Source of the DNA: Anaerolineaceae bacterium
Lineage (GTDB): Bacteria > Chloroflexota > Anaerolineae > Aggregatilineales > Phototrophicaceae
DNA: 64,000 nt
Direction: 5' to 3'
Assembly (NCBI GenBank): GCA_002702065.1
Contig: NZXX01000002.1
Span: 434,001-498,000 of the forward strand
Shown here: positions 23,804 through 32,906 of the stretch, piece by piece
How positions within the stretch are numbered: position 1 is the first letter of the stretch
Layout: each line of letters opens with the position of its first letter
Notes under the pieces: model-generated
Told to the model about the DNA's origin: nothing
The model's input: the letters and a program-made list of their open reading frames with translations, nothing else
The model's database searches: none
Position numbers and translations under genes: made by a program

Positions 23804-25216
23804 ATGAAACGCAAGATGTTTTCCCGTTTGGTTTATCGGCTGCTGTCGATAACCGTTGTGGCTCTGGTTTTGGCGGCGCTGGCTTCTGCCACCCTCGCCC
23901 AGGAAGAAACGGCTGAAGCGGTCGACCTGACTGCGGAAGTCACAACCGCCCAGGTTTCGGCGGATGCAACCTTCGTCTTTATCGCTTCGTGTTTTGTGTT
24001 TTTCATGCAGGCTGGTTTTGCCTTCCTCGAAGCCGGCATGATCCGCCAGACCGGTGTCGTCAACTCAATGATTGAGAACTTTATGGATGCGGCTTTCGGC
24101 GGCATCGCGTTTTTTGTCATCGGTTTTGCGCTGGCATTTGGCGCGGATAACGGCAGCGGTTTGTTCGGGACCAGCAACTTTTTCCTCAGCGAAGCCCTCA
24201 CATTTGTCGATGGCGCCCCGGTATATGGCGGCGATGGCCTGTCCATTTTTATCCTGTTCTTCTTCCAGTTCGCTTTTGCCGCGACTGCCGGGACGATTGC
24301 AACCGGTGCTATGGCCGAGCGGACCAACTTCGTCGGTAAAATCGTGTACTCGTTCTTTGTCGCCGCGATCACCTACCCGATTGTTATTCACTGGATTTGG
24401 GGTGGTGGCTGGCTGGCGCAGCAGGGTTTTCTGGATTTTGCTGGCAGCACGGCGGTTCATCTGTGCGGGGCTATGGTGGCGCTGGCGGGAGCAATCATGC
24501 TGGGGCCACGTGTGGGCCGTGTGTGGGGCAGCCCACCCAAACCGCACAACCTGCCCTATGCTGCGCTGGGCACGATGATCCTGTGGCTGGGCTGGTACGG
24601 GTTTAACCCCGGCTCGGCGCTGGCGATCAACAACAACGGGTTTGTCGGGCTGGTGGCGGCCAATACCACCCTGGCGGCCTGTGCGGGTGCCTTTGTCGCC
24701 ATCCTGTTTGTTTTTGCCCGTACAGGTAAATGGGACCTCCCCGCAGCGTTGAACGGGTGCCTGGCTGGTCTGGTGGGCATTACGGCAGGCTGTGCGTTTG
24801 TCGTGCCCTGGGCCTCGCTCGTCATCGGGGGTATCGCCGGTATCCTCGTCATCCTGACGGCGGATGTGTTCGAAAGCCTCAAAATTGACGACCCGGCGGG
24901 TGCCTTCGCGGTGCATGGGACCTGCGGTATCTTTGGCACGCTGGCGATCGGCATTCTCGGTCAGCCAGAGCTTGGTGCCAACGGCCTGCTGTTTGGTGGC
25001 GGCTTTGACCAGCTCATCACGCAGGTGATTGGCATCGTTGGTGTGATCGTCTGGATGGGCATTACCTCATTTGCCCTGTTCTTCATTCTGAAAACGCTGG
25101 GAGTCCTGCGCATATCCGATCATGGCGCCGCGATGGGCATTGATGTTTACGAACATGGCGCATCCGCCTACCCGGATACGCTGCCCCTCCCCACCACGAC
25201 CGCAGCAGGCGACTAA
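23804..25216 (+). CDS. amt: Ammonium transporter Amt/AmtB (second of two)
   Basis: A 470-residue paralogue of the gene just upstream with the same plan: cleavable leader (about 8-30), short acidic link, eleven helices. Key regions: FFMQAGFAFLEAGMIRQTG, FAGSTAVHLCGAM and FAVHGTCGIFGTLAIG, holding the two pore histidines. The paralogue differs mostly in the loop after the third helix and in the C-terminal tail. AAGG at 23791-23794 is the likely ribosome binding site for the ATG at 23804. I found no clear promoter in the 200 bases between the genes, only the terminator, so its expression may need leaky termination or an unseen promoter. Confidence 0.92.
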   Translation: MKRKMFSRLVYRLLSITVVALVLAALASATLAQEETAEAVDLTAEVTTAQVSADATFVFIASCFVFFMQAGFAFLEAGMIRQTGVVNSMIENFMDAAFGGIAFFVIGFALAFGADNGSGLFGTSNFFLSEALTFVDGAPVYGGDGLSIFILFFFQFAFAATAGTIATGAMAERTNFVGKIVYSFFVAAITYPIVIHWIWGGGWLAQQGFLDFAGSTAVHLCGAMVALAGAIMLGPRVGRVWGSPPKPHNLPYAALGTMILWLGWYGFNPGSALAINNNGFVGLVAANTTLAACAGAFVAILFVFARTGKWDLPAALNGCLAGLVGITAGCAFVVPWASLVIGGIAGILVILTADVFESLKIDDPAGAFAVHGTCGIFGTLAIGILGQPELGANGLLFGGGFDQLITQVIGIVGVIVWMGITSFALFFILKTLGVLRISDHGAAMGIDVYEHGASAYPDTLPLPTTTAAGD

Positions 25217-25254
25217 CTAACCGGCTTCACCATCGTTTGGCAGCGATGTATGAG

Positions 25255-25282
25255 GGGGAGCTTCGGCTCCCCTTCAGTTTTC
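25255..25282. terminator. Bidirectional terminator between convergent genes
   Basis: GGGGAGC (25255-25261) and GCTCCCC (25266-25272) form a 7-bp stem with a TTCG tetraloop, followed on the plus strand by TTCAGTTTT. It closes the amt gene and lies at the 3' end of the convergent methyltransferase gene. Confidence 0.75.
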
Positions 25283-26002
25283 CCGCTGTCCGACAAACCA
25301 GCGCCCAATTTGCGCAATGCCACCCGTCTCTGCCAACCGGGTTTCCATGTCCAGCAACGCGGTTGCCAGCTCATGGCCGACTTCATCATCCGGCAGCAGC
25401 GGTATGGCATAACGAAACAGAAAGACCTGCGATTCGTTGATGGTCAGGGCAAAACGTTCGACCAGCGCGTGCAGGATGGTGGCAATGGTGTGGATGTCTT
25501 CGGGCCGCTTCCACGTTGCAAAATCACCCTTATTGGCGAGCAGGTTGGCTGCCATGCCGTCGGCATCCGGCTTCAGCTGACCGCTGGCGCGCAGCAAATT
25601 GAGCGCACCATATAACCAGGCGATCTCGGTATGGCGTGCTGCCCGGAAATCGAACTCCTCGACGATAACCTTGCCGTCGGGTTTGAGCATATCATGCACC
25701 CGATCCAGCGCGGGTTCCAGCGGCGTGATGTGGTGCAGCGACCGCGTGAACAAAATGATGTCGAAGGGGTCGGCTTCAAATTCCGGCCAGGTCGCTACGC
25801 GGGCATCCACACCATAATCACGCGCCTGCCGGATACAGTCTTCTGATGAATCGATGGCAATGACGTTGTGACCCGCCTGCATCAGCCGGGCGGCGAGTTC
25901 GCCGGTACCACAACCAATTTCGAGAATACGTGACGGGGTTTCCGGCAGATGGGCATCAATCCACTGAAATACAGCATCTGTTGCAACATCTATCGGGCGC
26001 AT
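25274..26002 (-). CDS. Class I SAM-dependent methyltransferase
   Basis: A 242-residue Rossmann-fold methyltransferase. Motif I is ILEIGCGTGELAARL, the acidic end of strand 2 is VIAIDSSED, and post-motif sequence DIILFTRSLHHI followed by LKPDGKVIVEEFDF fits the UbiE/Methyltransf_11 group. The substrate cannot be told. Start is the ATG at 26002, seven bases after GAGAGG on the minus strand; a TTG at 26008 in the same frame lacks that spacing. It is monocistronic and convergent with the amt gene. Confidence 0.85.
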   Translation of the reverse strand: MRPIDVATDAVFQWIDAHLPETPSRILEIGCGTGELAARLMQAGHNVIAIDSSEDCIRQARDYGVDARVATWPEFEADPFDIILFTRSLHHITPLEPALDRVHDMLKPDGKVIVEEFDFRAARHTEIAWLYGALNLLRASGQLKPDADGMAANLLANKGDFATWKRPEDIHTIATILHALVERFALTINESQVFLFRYAIPLLPDDEVGHELATALLDMETRLAETGGIAQIGRWFVGQREN

Positions 26003-26150
26003 GAGCAAACCTCTCCTTCATTTGCATGATGGGGCAAATTTATCCTAGGGGTCGAATTGACGTTCGTGTCCTGGTCCAGTTTAGCGCATCCTGGCGCCAA
26101 AGAGTACAATCGCCTCAAGCTTCCGCACATCGAACGCAGGAGGGCACCGC

Positions 26151-27167
26151 ATGCTGGTATTTCCACATACCCTATGGGACACCATTTCACCCGCCGAAGC
26201 CGGTTTCGACCCAGCACGATTCCAGCGAATCGACCAGTGGCTGTCGGACAACGGGACGGACAGATCGTATCGGGTCGTGATTGTGCGGGGCGGGCGGCTG
26301 GTTGGCGAATGGAATCAGGGTGTAGCGCGCGAAGCCCAGCTTCAGCTCAAGTCCGCCACCAAGTCTATTTTTTCCTCGGTGCTCGGCATCATGATTGATG
26401 CAGGCAAACTGCCCTCGGCTGATGCCCGCCTGGCCGATTATTACCCTGAAGCGCTTGATGTCCCCGATGGCACCGGACCCAAGCCAGAGCGTTATGCCTT
26501 CCCCGCCAATCAGGGCATCACCTTTCGACACCTGATCTCGAACACATCCGGCTATATGAAACCGGGTGAAGCACCGGGGCAGGTCTTCAACTACCAGACC
26601 TATGGCATGAACGTGCTCACGCATGCGCTGGCGAAAATCGAAGGATACTATGACGCGGGCGACCCGGAACAGTCACCGGGCCTGGCACCGCTGATTGAGC
26701 AATATCTGCGGGTGCCCATCGGCGCGACATGGGGCTATTACCGGGCGAACTTCAACCTGTGGCCGCAGGCGAAGCTTCATGTTTTTGGCTATTACGATGG
26801 GGTACAGGCGACGGCGCTGGATATGGCCCGGCTGGGCTGGTTGTGGCGCAACTGGGGCCGGTGGCTCGACCAGCAGGTGATCCCGGAGGACTGGCTGCGC
26901 GAGGCCACGCAGGTAGCGCCGGACATTCGCGCCCACTGCCCACCGGAACAATGGCAGTATGGCTATGCTTTCTGGACCAATCAGGAAGGGAAATTGTGGC
27001 CCAACCTGCCGCGTGACTCATACGCCGCGTCGGGCGCTGGCAGCCAGCATATCTGGGTGTGTCCGGGGCTTGATCTGGTGGTGGCCCAGAGTCCCGGCCT
27101 GTGGGATGATCAGGCGGAAAATGACACAGGTCTGCTGCGGCTGGTCGTTGAGGCGTGTGATGGCTAA
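26151..27167 (+). CDS. Serine hydrolase of the beta-lactamase/PBP-like family (S12-type)
   Basis: A 338-residue protein of the class C beta-lactamase-related fold. The nucleophile motif SxxK is Ser68-Ala-Thr-Lys71. The usual second motif, Tyr-x-Asn, is unclear: Tyr148 is followed by Gln-Thr rather than x-Asn. A GAGSQ stretch near the C-terminus stands for the third motif. The family includes esterases, D-aminopeptidases and transpeptidase-like proteins, and true beta-lactamase activity should not be assumed. No signal peptide is present. ATG at 26151 follows AGGAGG (26138-26143). The Nudix gene starts inside its 3' end. Confidence 0.82.
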   Translation: MLVFPHTLWDTISPAEAGFDPARFQRIDQWLSDNGTDRSYRVVIVRGGRLVGEWNQGVAREAQLQLKSATKSIFSSVLGIMIDAGKLPSADARLADYYPEALDVPDGTGPKPERYAFPANQGITFRHLISNTSGYMKPGEAPGQVFNYQTYGMNVLTHALAKIEGYYDAGDPEQSPGLAPLIEQYLRVPIGATWGYYRANFNLWPQAKLHVFGYYDGVQATALDMARLGWLWRNWGRWLDQQVIPEDWLREATQVAPDIRAHCPPEQWQYGYAFWTNQEGKLWPNLPRDSYAASGAGSQHIWVCPGLDLVVAQSPGLWDDQAENDTGLLRLVVEACDG

Positions 27168-27624
27168 ATCGAAGAAGAAAAAGCGCAGCCGGATTCGTCC
27201 GCTGGCCCTGTGCGTGATCCGGCACGGTGATGCGATTCTGGTTTCGGAAGGCCATGACCCGGTCAAGCAGCAGACGTTCTATCGACCACCCGGCGGCGGC
27301 ATCGAATTTGGCGAGACGGGCCAGCAAACGGTCGTCCGCGAACTGATGGAAGAAATGGACGAAGCCGTCACCGACCTGCGTTACATCGGCACGCTGGAAA
27401 ATATCTTCACCTACAACGGCGAAACCGGGCACGAAATCTGCCTGATTTACGATGGCATCTTCGTCAATGAAGCCGTCTACAGCCGCGAAACACTTGAGGG
27501 CACCGACGACAACGACTCGCTGTATACCGCCCGCTGGCTGCCGCTGGATTATTTCCGGCGGGGTGAAGCGCCGCTGTATCCGGATGGCCTGCTCGATCTG
27601 CTGTTAACCGGTGCGGGTCGCTGA
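27160..27624 (+). CDS. Nudix hydrolase
   Basis: A 154-residue protein with a lysine-rich start (MAKSKKKKRSR) and a Nudix box: GGIEFGE, seven residues, then RELMEEMD, matching Gx5Ex7REUxEExG except that the last Gly is Asp. The catalytic Glu cluster (RELMEE) is intact. It should hydrolyse a nucleoside diphosphate linked to another group. The ATG at 27160 overlaps the end of the serine-hydrolase gene by 8 bases, showing translational coupling. Its 3' end overlaps the convergent nucleotidyltransferase gene by 21 bases. Confidence 0.85.
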   Translation: MAKSKKKKRSRIRPLALCVIRHGDAILVSEGHDPVKQQTFYRPPGGGIEFGETGQQTVVRELMEEMDEAVTDLRYIGTLENIFTYNGETGHEICLIYDGIFVNEAVYSRETLEGTDDNDSLYTARWLPLDYFRRGEAPLYPDGLLDLLLTGAGR

Positions 27625-28392
27625 CTGCGCCAGGCGTTCAAGCACATCATGGATAAAACGCCGGGTTTCGGGCAGGGTCGCCTCATGGTCCACATCGGTA
27701 TCTTTGAGGGCTTTGCGCCAGTGCAGCGCATTTTCAATGAGCGTGGACCATTCCGGCAGTTCCTGCTGCGCCCACGCTGCGGCCTGCGCTTTCGAGACCT
27801 GTTCGCCATACTTGCTGGCATATAACCCCCGGCACATCGTCAGAATCGCATACGACTGAAATGAGCGGTGGTGGGCATGGTCGAACCAGCTCGGCGTCGT
27901 CTTGATGTACGCCATCACGGCGTCGATGTATTCCTGCCTGGAAACCGGCGCGATGATCGTTTCCGGTGGCGGGCCGAACAGCGTCTTGCCTTGCGTGCGC
28001 ACGACATACCAGTTCATCAGCCAGTCGATCCCGGCGTCGATCATGTGAAACGGTTCGCCGGGGCTGATGATGCCCAGGGCGCTGCGCTCGGTCTTGTAGG
28101 TTTGCAGGCCGTGCAGCGACAGATAGGCGATTTCGATGCGGTCATCCCAGGCAGGGTTCTGGCTGACGATCTCGGTCTGCATCTGGTGCAGGGCGTCGAA
28201 TTCGGCATCATTCAGGTCAGATGCCAGCGCCGCCAGCAGGTCAACATCGCTGATACCGTCATCATAGCTGCCAGTGACCAGCGACCCGTACAGGTACAAC
28301 CCAGCCAGTTTGTCGCCAAGAACGCGCTGTATCCCGGCCAGCAGCTCGTCCAGCAGCTTATTGACGTGCGCGTAGGGCGTGGGGTCTGTCAT
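27604..28392 (-). CDS. Aminoglycoside-adenylyltransferase-like nucleotidyltransferase
   Basis: A 262-residue protein. The N-terminal half has the nucleotidyltransferase motif GSLVTGSYDDGISDVDLL (Gly-Ser plus Asp-x-Asp), the C-terminal half is helical like the DUF4111 domain of ANT(3'')/AadA and ANT(9)-type enzymes. These add AMP to aminoglycosides. Many chromosomal homologues have no shown resistance role, so substrate is uncertain. Its ATG at 28392 overlaps the stop of the upstream oxidoreductase by 4 bases, indicating an operon. Confidence 0.8.
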   Translation of the reverse strand: MTDPTPYAHVNKLLDELLAGIQRVLGDKLAGLYLYGSLVTGSYDDGISDVDLLAALASDLNDAEFDALHQMQTEIVSQNPAWDDRIEIAYLSLHGLQTYKTERSALGIISPGEPFHMIDAGIDWLMNWYVVRTQGKTLFGPPPETIIAPVSRQEYIDAVMAYIKTTPSWFDHAHHRSFQSYAILTMCRGLYASKYGEQVSKAQAAAWAQQELPEWSTLIENALHWRKALKDTDVDHEATLPETRRFIHDVLERLAQSATRTG

Positions 28393-29396
28393 GCAAAGCG
28401 CTCGACGTCCACGGACTGGCCGCTGTCGGCGGATTGCAGCAGCGCCTCGACCACGGCGACATCCTGCAACCCTTGCTGCGGGGTGCCGCGATGTACCGCG
28501 CCATTGCGGATCGAATCCGCAAAAGCCGCCAGTTCCGCCTGGACGTTGCGTACCCCGCTGACCTTGATCGTCCGGGTTTCGTCACCGCGTGTCACCGTCA
28601 CCTGATCGAAGCCCACCTGCATCAGCCCTTCGCTGCCGCTGATCGTCAGGCCGGTGGAATAATTCGCGCCCGGCGCGGCCCCGAAAATCGCGCTGTAATT
28701 GCCAATGCAGCCGCTGTCAAACGTGAAGTTGGCGACCAGCGTGTTGACCGGCGGTACATCGTCGCGGGAGAGGGTGGCAAAGGCGTTGACCCGGCTGATT
28801 TCGCCGAGAATCAGGCGGAAGGCCGCGACCCAGTGTACGCCGCCATCCATCAGGTACCCGCCGGGGAAATCACCGGAGCGTCGCCAGGGTGTGTCGTAAT
28901 AGGTGTCACCGGGGTTCAGCGGCGAATACATCGTCCAGTTTGCCAGTACCGGCCTGCCGATCACACCGTCCGCCAGCATCTCCGCCGCCCGCATAAATGC
29001 CGCCTGATACCGGAAATTTTCCCCCACCATCCACAGGCTGCCGCTGGTGTGCTGCTCGATCAACGCTTTGCCATCAGCCACGGTGGGGGCGATTGGCTTC
29101 TCGCTGATGACATGTTTGCCACTGCGCAGCGCCTGGGCCAGAATCGGCGCCTGTACGTGGATCGGCAGCAGCACATTGATCGCTTCAATATCGTCGCGGG
29201 CCAGCAGGCCGGGTATATCGTTGGTCGCTTCCACCGGGTACGGGAACAGGTCGAGGCGTGCCTGCGCCGATTCAAGGGTGCGGCTGGCGAGTGCCACCAC
29301 CTGATAGCGGTCCTGTAAAGCAACCAGTGCCGGGATATGGGCGTCACGGGCGAATACACCGGCACCGATCATGGCAATACGAATAGGCTCAGACAT
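28389..29396 (-). CDS. Gfo/Idh/MocA family oxidoreductase
   Basis: A 335-residue NAD(P)-dependent dehydrogenase. The Rossmann motif is MIGAGVFARDAHIPAL, and the conserved EKPIAPT that positions the catalytic Lys is present. The second half has the beta-sheet substrate domain of the family, with GGVHWVAAFRLIL providing the conserved Asp/His-type region. The sugar or inositol substrate is unknown. It is the first gene of a two-gene minus-strand operon with the adenylyltransferase. A GAGTAACTG-like ribosome binding site lies just before the ATG at 29396. Confidence 0.87.
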   Translation of the reverse strand: MSEPIRIAMIGAGVFARDAHIPALVALQDRYQVVALASRTLESAQARLDLFPYPVEATNDIPGLLARDDIEAINVLLPIHVQAPILAQALRSGKHVISEKPIAPTVADGKALIEQHTSGSLWMVGENFRYQAAFMRAAEMLADGVIGRPVLANWTMYSPLNPGDTYYDTPWRRSGDFPGGYLMDGGVHWVAAFRLILGEISRVNAFATLSRDDVPPVNTLVANFTFDSGCIGNYSAIFGAAPGANYSTGLTISGSEGLMQVGFDQVTVTRGDETRTIKVSGVRNVQAELAAFADSIRNGAVHRGTPQQGLQDVAVVEALLQSADSGQSVDVERFA

Positions 29397-29472
29397 CAGT
29401 TACTCCTGTCGACATGCGCTGCGCAATGTGATTAGTTGTACCACATGCCGCCGATGTGGGGCGAATTTGCGA

Positions 29473-30078
29473 TCAGGCGCGGTTGGCAACGTCATACAAG
29501 AATGCCACCAGCCCGTTCTGATTGCGGTCCGGTTTGCGCGTGATTCTTGTGTACAGCCGGGCGCAGACCTGAAACGTGCCATAACCGATCAAAACGCCGG
29601 TCGCGTTCAGCAGAACATCATTCACATCCACCACCCGATAAAGGTAGCGCAGCAGGAAACCGATCATCAGCTGCAAGGTTTCGATGCTCAGGCCCACCGC
29701 CAGTGCCAGCCAGAGGATGTGTTTGGCACGGACATGCGCCACAAAGTTGATCCCGAATCCAAACGGCACTGTCAGCAGGATATTCAAAACGATCTGGCGC
29801 ACCACCATATGCGGGATAAACGTCATATCAAAATTGAACGGGATCAGATTGAGCGACCACAGCCGCATTGGCTCCCCGCTGTGCAGCATTTCATCCATAA
29901 TGCGGATGGGGAACAGGGTTTTATCCAGTGTGAACAGGACATAGACACCGAAAATCCCGCCGCACAGGACATACGCCAGACTGTGTTTGCGCCGCCACAT
30001 GATGAGCAGCATGACGATGAGGATGCCTGCGCCAACCGGCCACAGGTGGATGCTGGAATCGCCATATTCGATGCTCAT
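29473..30078 (-). CDS. VanZ-like membrane protein
   Basis: A 201-residue protein with five hydrophobic helices and VanZ family marks: LNLIPFNFD at the first loop, NILLTVPFGFGINF, and LSIETLQLMIG ... RVVDVNDVLLNATGVLIGYG. In resistance clusters VanZ lowers teicoplanin binding; chromosomal copies mostly have unknown roles. Start is the ATG at 30078, with AAGGAGG ten bases upstream on the minus strand; upstream frame residues lack a ribosome binding site. It stands alone. Confidence 0.85.
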   Translation of the reverse strand: MSIEYGDSSIHLWPVGAGILIVMLLIMWRRKHSLAYVLCGGIFGVYVLFTLDKTLFPIRIMDEMLHSGEPMRLWSLNLIPFNFDMTFIPHMVVRQIVLNILLTVPFGFGINFVAHVRAKHILWLALAVGLSIETLQLMIGFLLRYLYRVVDVNDVLLNATGVLIGYGTFQVCARLYTRITRKPDRNQNGLVAFLYDVANRA

Positions 30079-30186
30079 CGGTCGCTTGCCTCCTTGTGGC
30101 GTGACGTGGTGTGACGATGTAAACCTGTGGGCAATTCTCGTTAGGACGATCAGGATGTAGTGTTGCAAGGGAATTAGACGAGTATG

Positions 30187-30729
30187 TCAGCGGCTGTGGC
30201 GCAGGGTACGCAGCCAGCCATGCTGCACCGAGCGGGTTTCCTCCAGAGTCACAAAGGCCTTCGGGTTGGCGGCGTAGATTGTTTTCAGCACTTCGGGGAC
30301 GTTGACGCGATAGACCACGCTGCTCACCATCGTGACCTCGCCGGAGCCGCCTTCGCCGCGCATCTCAGTAACGCCGTGCCCGATCTCGCGCAGCTTCAGG
30401 GCGATTTCGTGGCCGTTGCCGCCGTTACTGGTAATCACGTTGACCTTGACAAAACTGGTGACAAAACGGGCTTCGATCGCCATGCCAACGTAAATGCCGA
30501 CTGAAAAACCGCCGCAGTAGGCCGCCAGATTGAGGATATTGGACAGGTCGGTGATGACATTGGCCGTGACCCAGGCAAAAATCAGGGCTTCGATAAACCC
30601 CAAAACCGCTGTCAGAAAATAGCGTCCACGGCCCATCACCACCAGACGCACAGTTCCGACTGCGCTGTTAAACACTCGTAGCAGAAAGATGACAACAGCC
30701 AGTACGAGTGCTTCTTCTGTGACGATCAT
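30187..30729 (-). CDS. UPF0316/DUF2179-type membrane protein
   Basis: A 180-residue protein. Three membrane helices at residues about 8-80 are followed by a soluble DUF2179-like/DUF5698 domain (INVITSNGGNGHEIALKLREIGHGVTEM...). The RVFNSAVGTVRLVVMGRG stretch is typical of the UPF0316 group (YebE-like). Function unknown; similar soluble domains at the ends of YitT proteins may bind a nucleotide. Start is ATG at 30729, close to a divergent upstream gap with no clear promoter. Confidence 0.82.
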   Translation of the reverse strand: MIVTEEALVLAVVIFLLRVFNSAVGTVRLVVMGRGRYFLTAVLGFIEALIFAWVTANVITDLSNILNLAAYCGGFSVGIYVGMAIEARFVTSFVKVNVITSNGGNGHEIALKLREIGHGVTEMRGEGGSGEVTMVSSVVYRVNVPEVLKTIYAANPKAFVTLEETRSVQHGWLRTLRHSR

Positions 30730-30804
30730 GTATCAAAACATCCACTGCTCCGCGCAAAGACGCAATGATACTCCTCCCGACGTCCTGTCAACAAGGATAA
30801 GCCG

Positions 30805-31143
30805 TCAGGCGTTGACCGTGTTCTCCTGTTGGGTTGGCAGGCGCCCAGTCGCCACCCGAATCATGTACCCCTGCCGTTCCAGACGAACCCCTGGCATATC
30901 CAGGGCAAGACTTTGGAGGGAGGCTTTTAGCATCCCCGTTTTCTGAAAATTTTCCAGTGCTGCCTGATTATCCCAGAACAGGATCAACTCACACTTATCC
31001 GAATCATCGACCTGTTCCAACAGATAGGCAGCCATGAAGCCCGGACGTGACCGAACCACTGGCAGATATTTCTGGGCGATCATTTCGCGTAGCTCCATGA
31101 TCTTTCCCATAGGGGCATGAATAACGGTCTTTTGTGCATACAT
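30805..31143 (-). CDS. Antibiotic biosynthesis monooxygenase (ABM)-type ferredoxin-like protein
   Basis: A 112-residue protein with the dimeric alpha/beta barrel pattern: VIHAPMGKIMELREMIAQKYLPVVRSRPGFMAAYLLEQVDDSDK, then ILFWDNQAALENFQK. This fits the ABM family, which includes small oxygenases and haem-degrading enzymes; catalytic residues cannot be called here. The start is the ATG at 31143, with GGAG nine bases upstream; the longer open frame back to 31299 is not needed. Function is therefore only a family assignment. Confidence 0.75.
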   Translation of the reverse strand: MYAQKTVIHAPMGKIMELREMIAQKYLPVVRSRPGFMAAYLLEQVDDSDKCELILFWDNQAALENFQKTGMLKASLQSLALDMPGVRLERQGYMIRVATGRLPTQQENTVNA

Positions 31144-31234
31144 CGTATCTGCTCCGCACTCACGAGCGTCGTTTCTATTATACGTTGTTTTTTGGTTTGT
31201 TTGCGTGCTACCAGTGGGCATATTGCACAATGAC

Positions 31235-32836
31235 TTATGAAATGCGGGGGGCAAAATCTGGCGGGCGCGCCGAAAAATCATAATAAATGCGGTACGCACC
31301 GATCTGAGTCGTTTCGTAGGTTATGTCCGCTGCCTGCCAGTTTTCTTCCAGCCATGCGTCGAGTTCGGGCAGCATGGTGGTGATGTAGGCGATTCGCTCT
31401 GCTGAGTCGGTTGCGGTTGTGTAGGGCTGATACCGCTGGTCGGCATCGTTATAGCTGAGGTCGGCTTTGTATGGCAGGCCAGCCTTGTATTGCAGGGTTT
31501 CGCCGCTGAGGAACGCCAGCCGGTAGGCAACCCAGTAATTCGTATAGCCATGATTCAAATCGTGTTCTTGCAGGAATTCGATGACCGCATCGTCATGAGT
31601 GTTCGGCACATGCGAGATCAGGTCGAACTGGGTGGTCAGGCCGATTGTCGACTGGGTCGCGGCCACCTGCCCTAGCAACTGATAACCTGCGATCAGCCCG
31701 ATCAGACCGATGGCAACCGGTTTGGCCCATCGCTTGTCCACCCGCTGCCACAGATCATCTGCCGCTATACCGAGGATGATCGCCAGCGGCAGCACCAGCG
31801 GCAGGAAGTAGCGCCCGGTCGGGTCGGCACCAAAGGTGGACGCCACGAAGATGACGACGAATAATCCCAGCATCAGGTTTACCAGCAGGCGGCCATGCGG
31901 TTTCAGCGGGTTGGGCATCCGCAAAAAGCGATAGATGGCAATGATATGGATCAGCAAGGCGACCACGCCCAGCGGCAGCAGAAAATAATCCGGCGACCAG
32001 GGAAACCGCAGGCCGATCAACGTAGGTAGGCCAATGAGAACGAGGCCGAGCGCCCGTTGAGTTGGCGGCACATAGGGGATACCGATGCCTTCAAATTCCC
32101 CACTCTGGCGATTGGTCAGGTAGGTGGACAGGGCCGCATGGTCGTGGGTGAAGTCAAAGACCCACCAGGGGGCGCTGCCTACAAAAAAGAATGCCAGTGC
32201 CAGCAGCAGCCCCGGCAGCAGCAGGCTGAGCCGTTTGCGCCGGCGATACCAGACGATCAGGATCATCAAACCGGTGGGCAAGGCATACATGACGATCAGC
32301 CCGTTGGTCCACCAGCCCAACCCGGCAACCACACCCAACGCGACCCAGCGCCAGTTCAAGCGGGACTCGCCCTGCGCAACGGCGTAACCAAGTATCAGCA
32401 TCAGGTTGCCAAAGAGCAGGGTTTCGTTATAGCCGCCGAGCGTCGCTGTGGTATACAGCACGGTGTTGACGGCTGGTATCGCCAGCAGCAGCCCCGCCGC
32501 TGCGGCCACAACCCGTTTGCCGGAAAGCTGCCATGCGGCCAGATAGCCCGTTGCCACCACCAGCATATACAACACACTCTGCACAAGGCGGACGCTGAGT
32601 ACAGATTCCCCAAACAGCCGGAACCCGACAGCAACCAGCCACGCATCGAGGCTGCCCATGTAGGCCTGACCGTAAAAGAACACGGGGCGCGCGCCCATAT
32701 TGATGTGACGCGCCATCAGCGCGACCACGGCTTCGTCACTATGAAACGAAACCGCCCCGCTGGCCAGCAGCAAAGCACGGCCCAGCGCCGCGATAAGTAT
32801 GATGATGAACAGGTCACGCCAGGGGATATTTTGCAT
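31235..32836 (-). CDS. GT-C membrane glycosyltransferase (GT39/ArnT-like)
   Basis: A 533-residue protein with about 12 hydrophobic helices and a soluble C-terminal tail. The first extracytoplasmic loop has SFHSDEAVVALMARHI, where the acidic pair is the GT-C catalytic/metal site. A long helix-rich middle and TFGADPTGRYFLPLVLPLAI match polyprenyl-phosphate-sugar-dependent transferases such as protein mannosyltransferases and ArnT. The acceptor is unknown. The start at the ATG 32836 is preferred; a TTG at 32848 lies in frame. A 49-base gap separates it from the next minus-strand genes upstream. Confidence 0.85.
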   Translation of the reverse strand: MQNIPWRDLFIIILIAALGRALLLASGAVSFHSDEAVVALMARHINMGARPVFFYGQAYMGSLDAWLVAVGFRLFGESVLSVRLVQSVLYMLVVATGYLAAWQLSGKRVVAAAAGLLLAIPAVNTVLYTTATLGGYNETLLFGNLMLILGYAVAQGESRLNWRWVALGVVAGLGWWTNGLIVMYALPTGLMILIVWYRRRKRLSLLLPGLLLALAFFFVGSAPWWVFDFTHDHAALSTYLTNRQSGEFEGIGIPYVPPTQRALGLVLIGLPTLIGLRFPWSPDYFLLPLGVVALLIHIIAIYRFLRMPNPLKPHGRLLVNLMLGLFVVIFVASTFGADPTGRYFLPLVLPLAIILGIAADDLWQRVDKRWAKPVAIGLIGLIAGYQLLGQVAATQSTIGLTTQFDLISHVPNTHDDAVIEFLQEHDLNHGYTNYWVAYRLAFLSGETLQYKAGLPYKADLSYNDADQRYQPYTTATDSAERIAYITTMLPELDAWLEENWQAADITYETTQIGAYRIYYDFSARPPDFAPRIS

Positions 32837-32906
32837 GGTTGCGCCCAATGCCCGGATTGAAGTATTCGAACATACGCATTGTACGCGAAAGTGGGGACGG
32901 CTTCAG

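Noticed and set aside
26151..27167. A true beta-lactamase
   Set aside because: SxxK is present but the Tyr-x-Asn motif is not, and there is no signal peptide; the wider serine-hydrolase family is the safer call.
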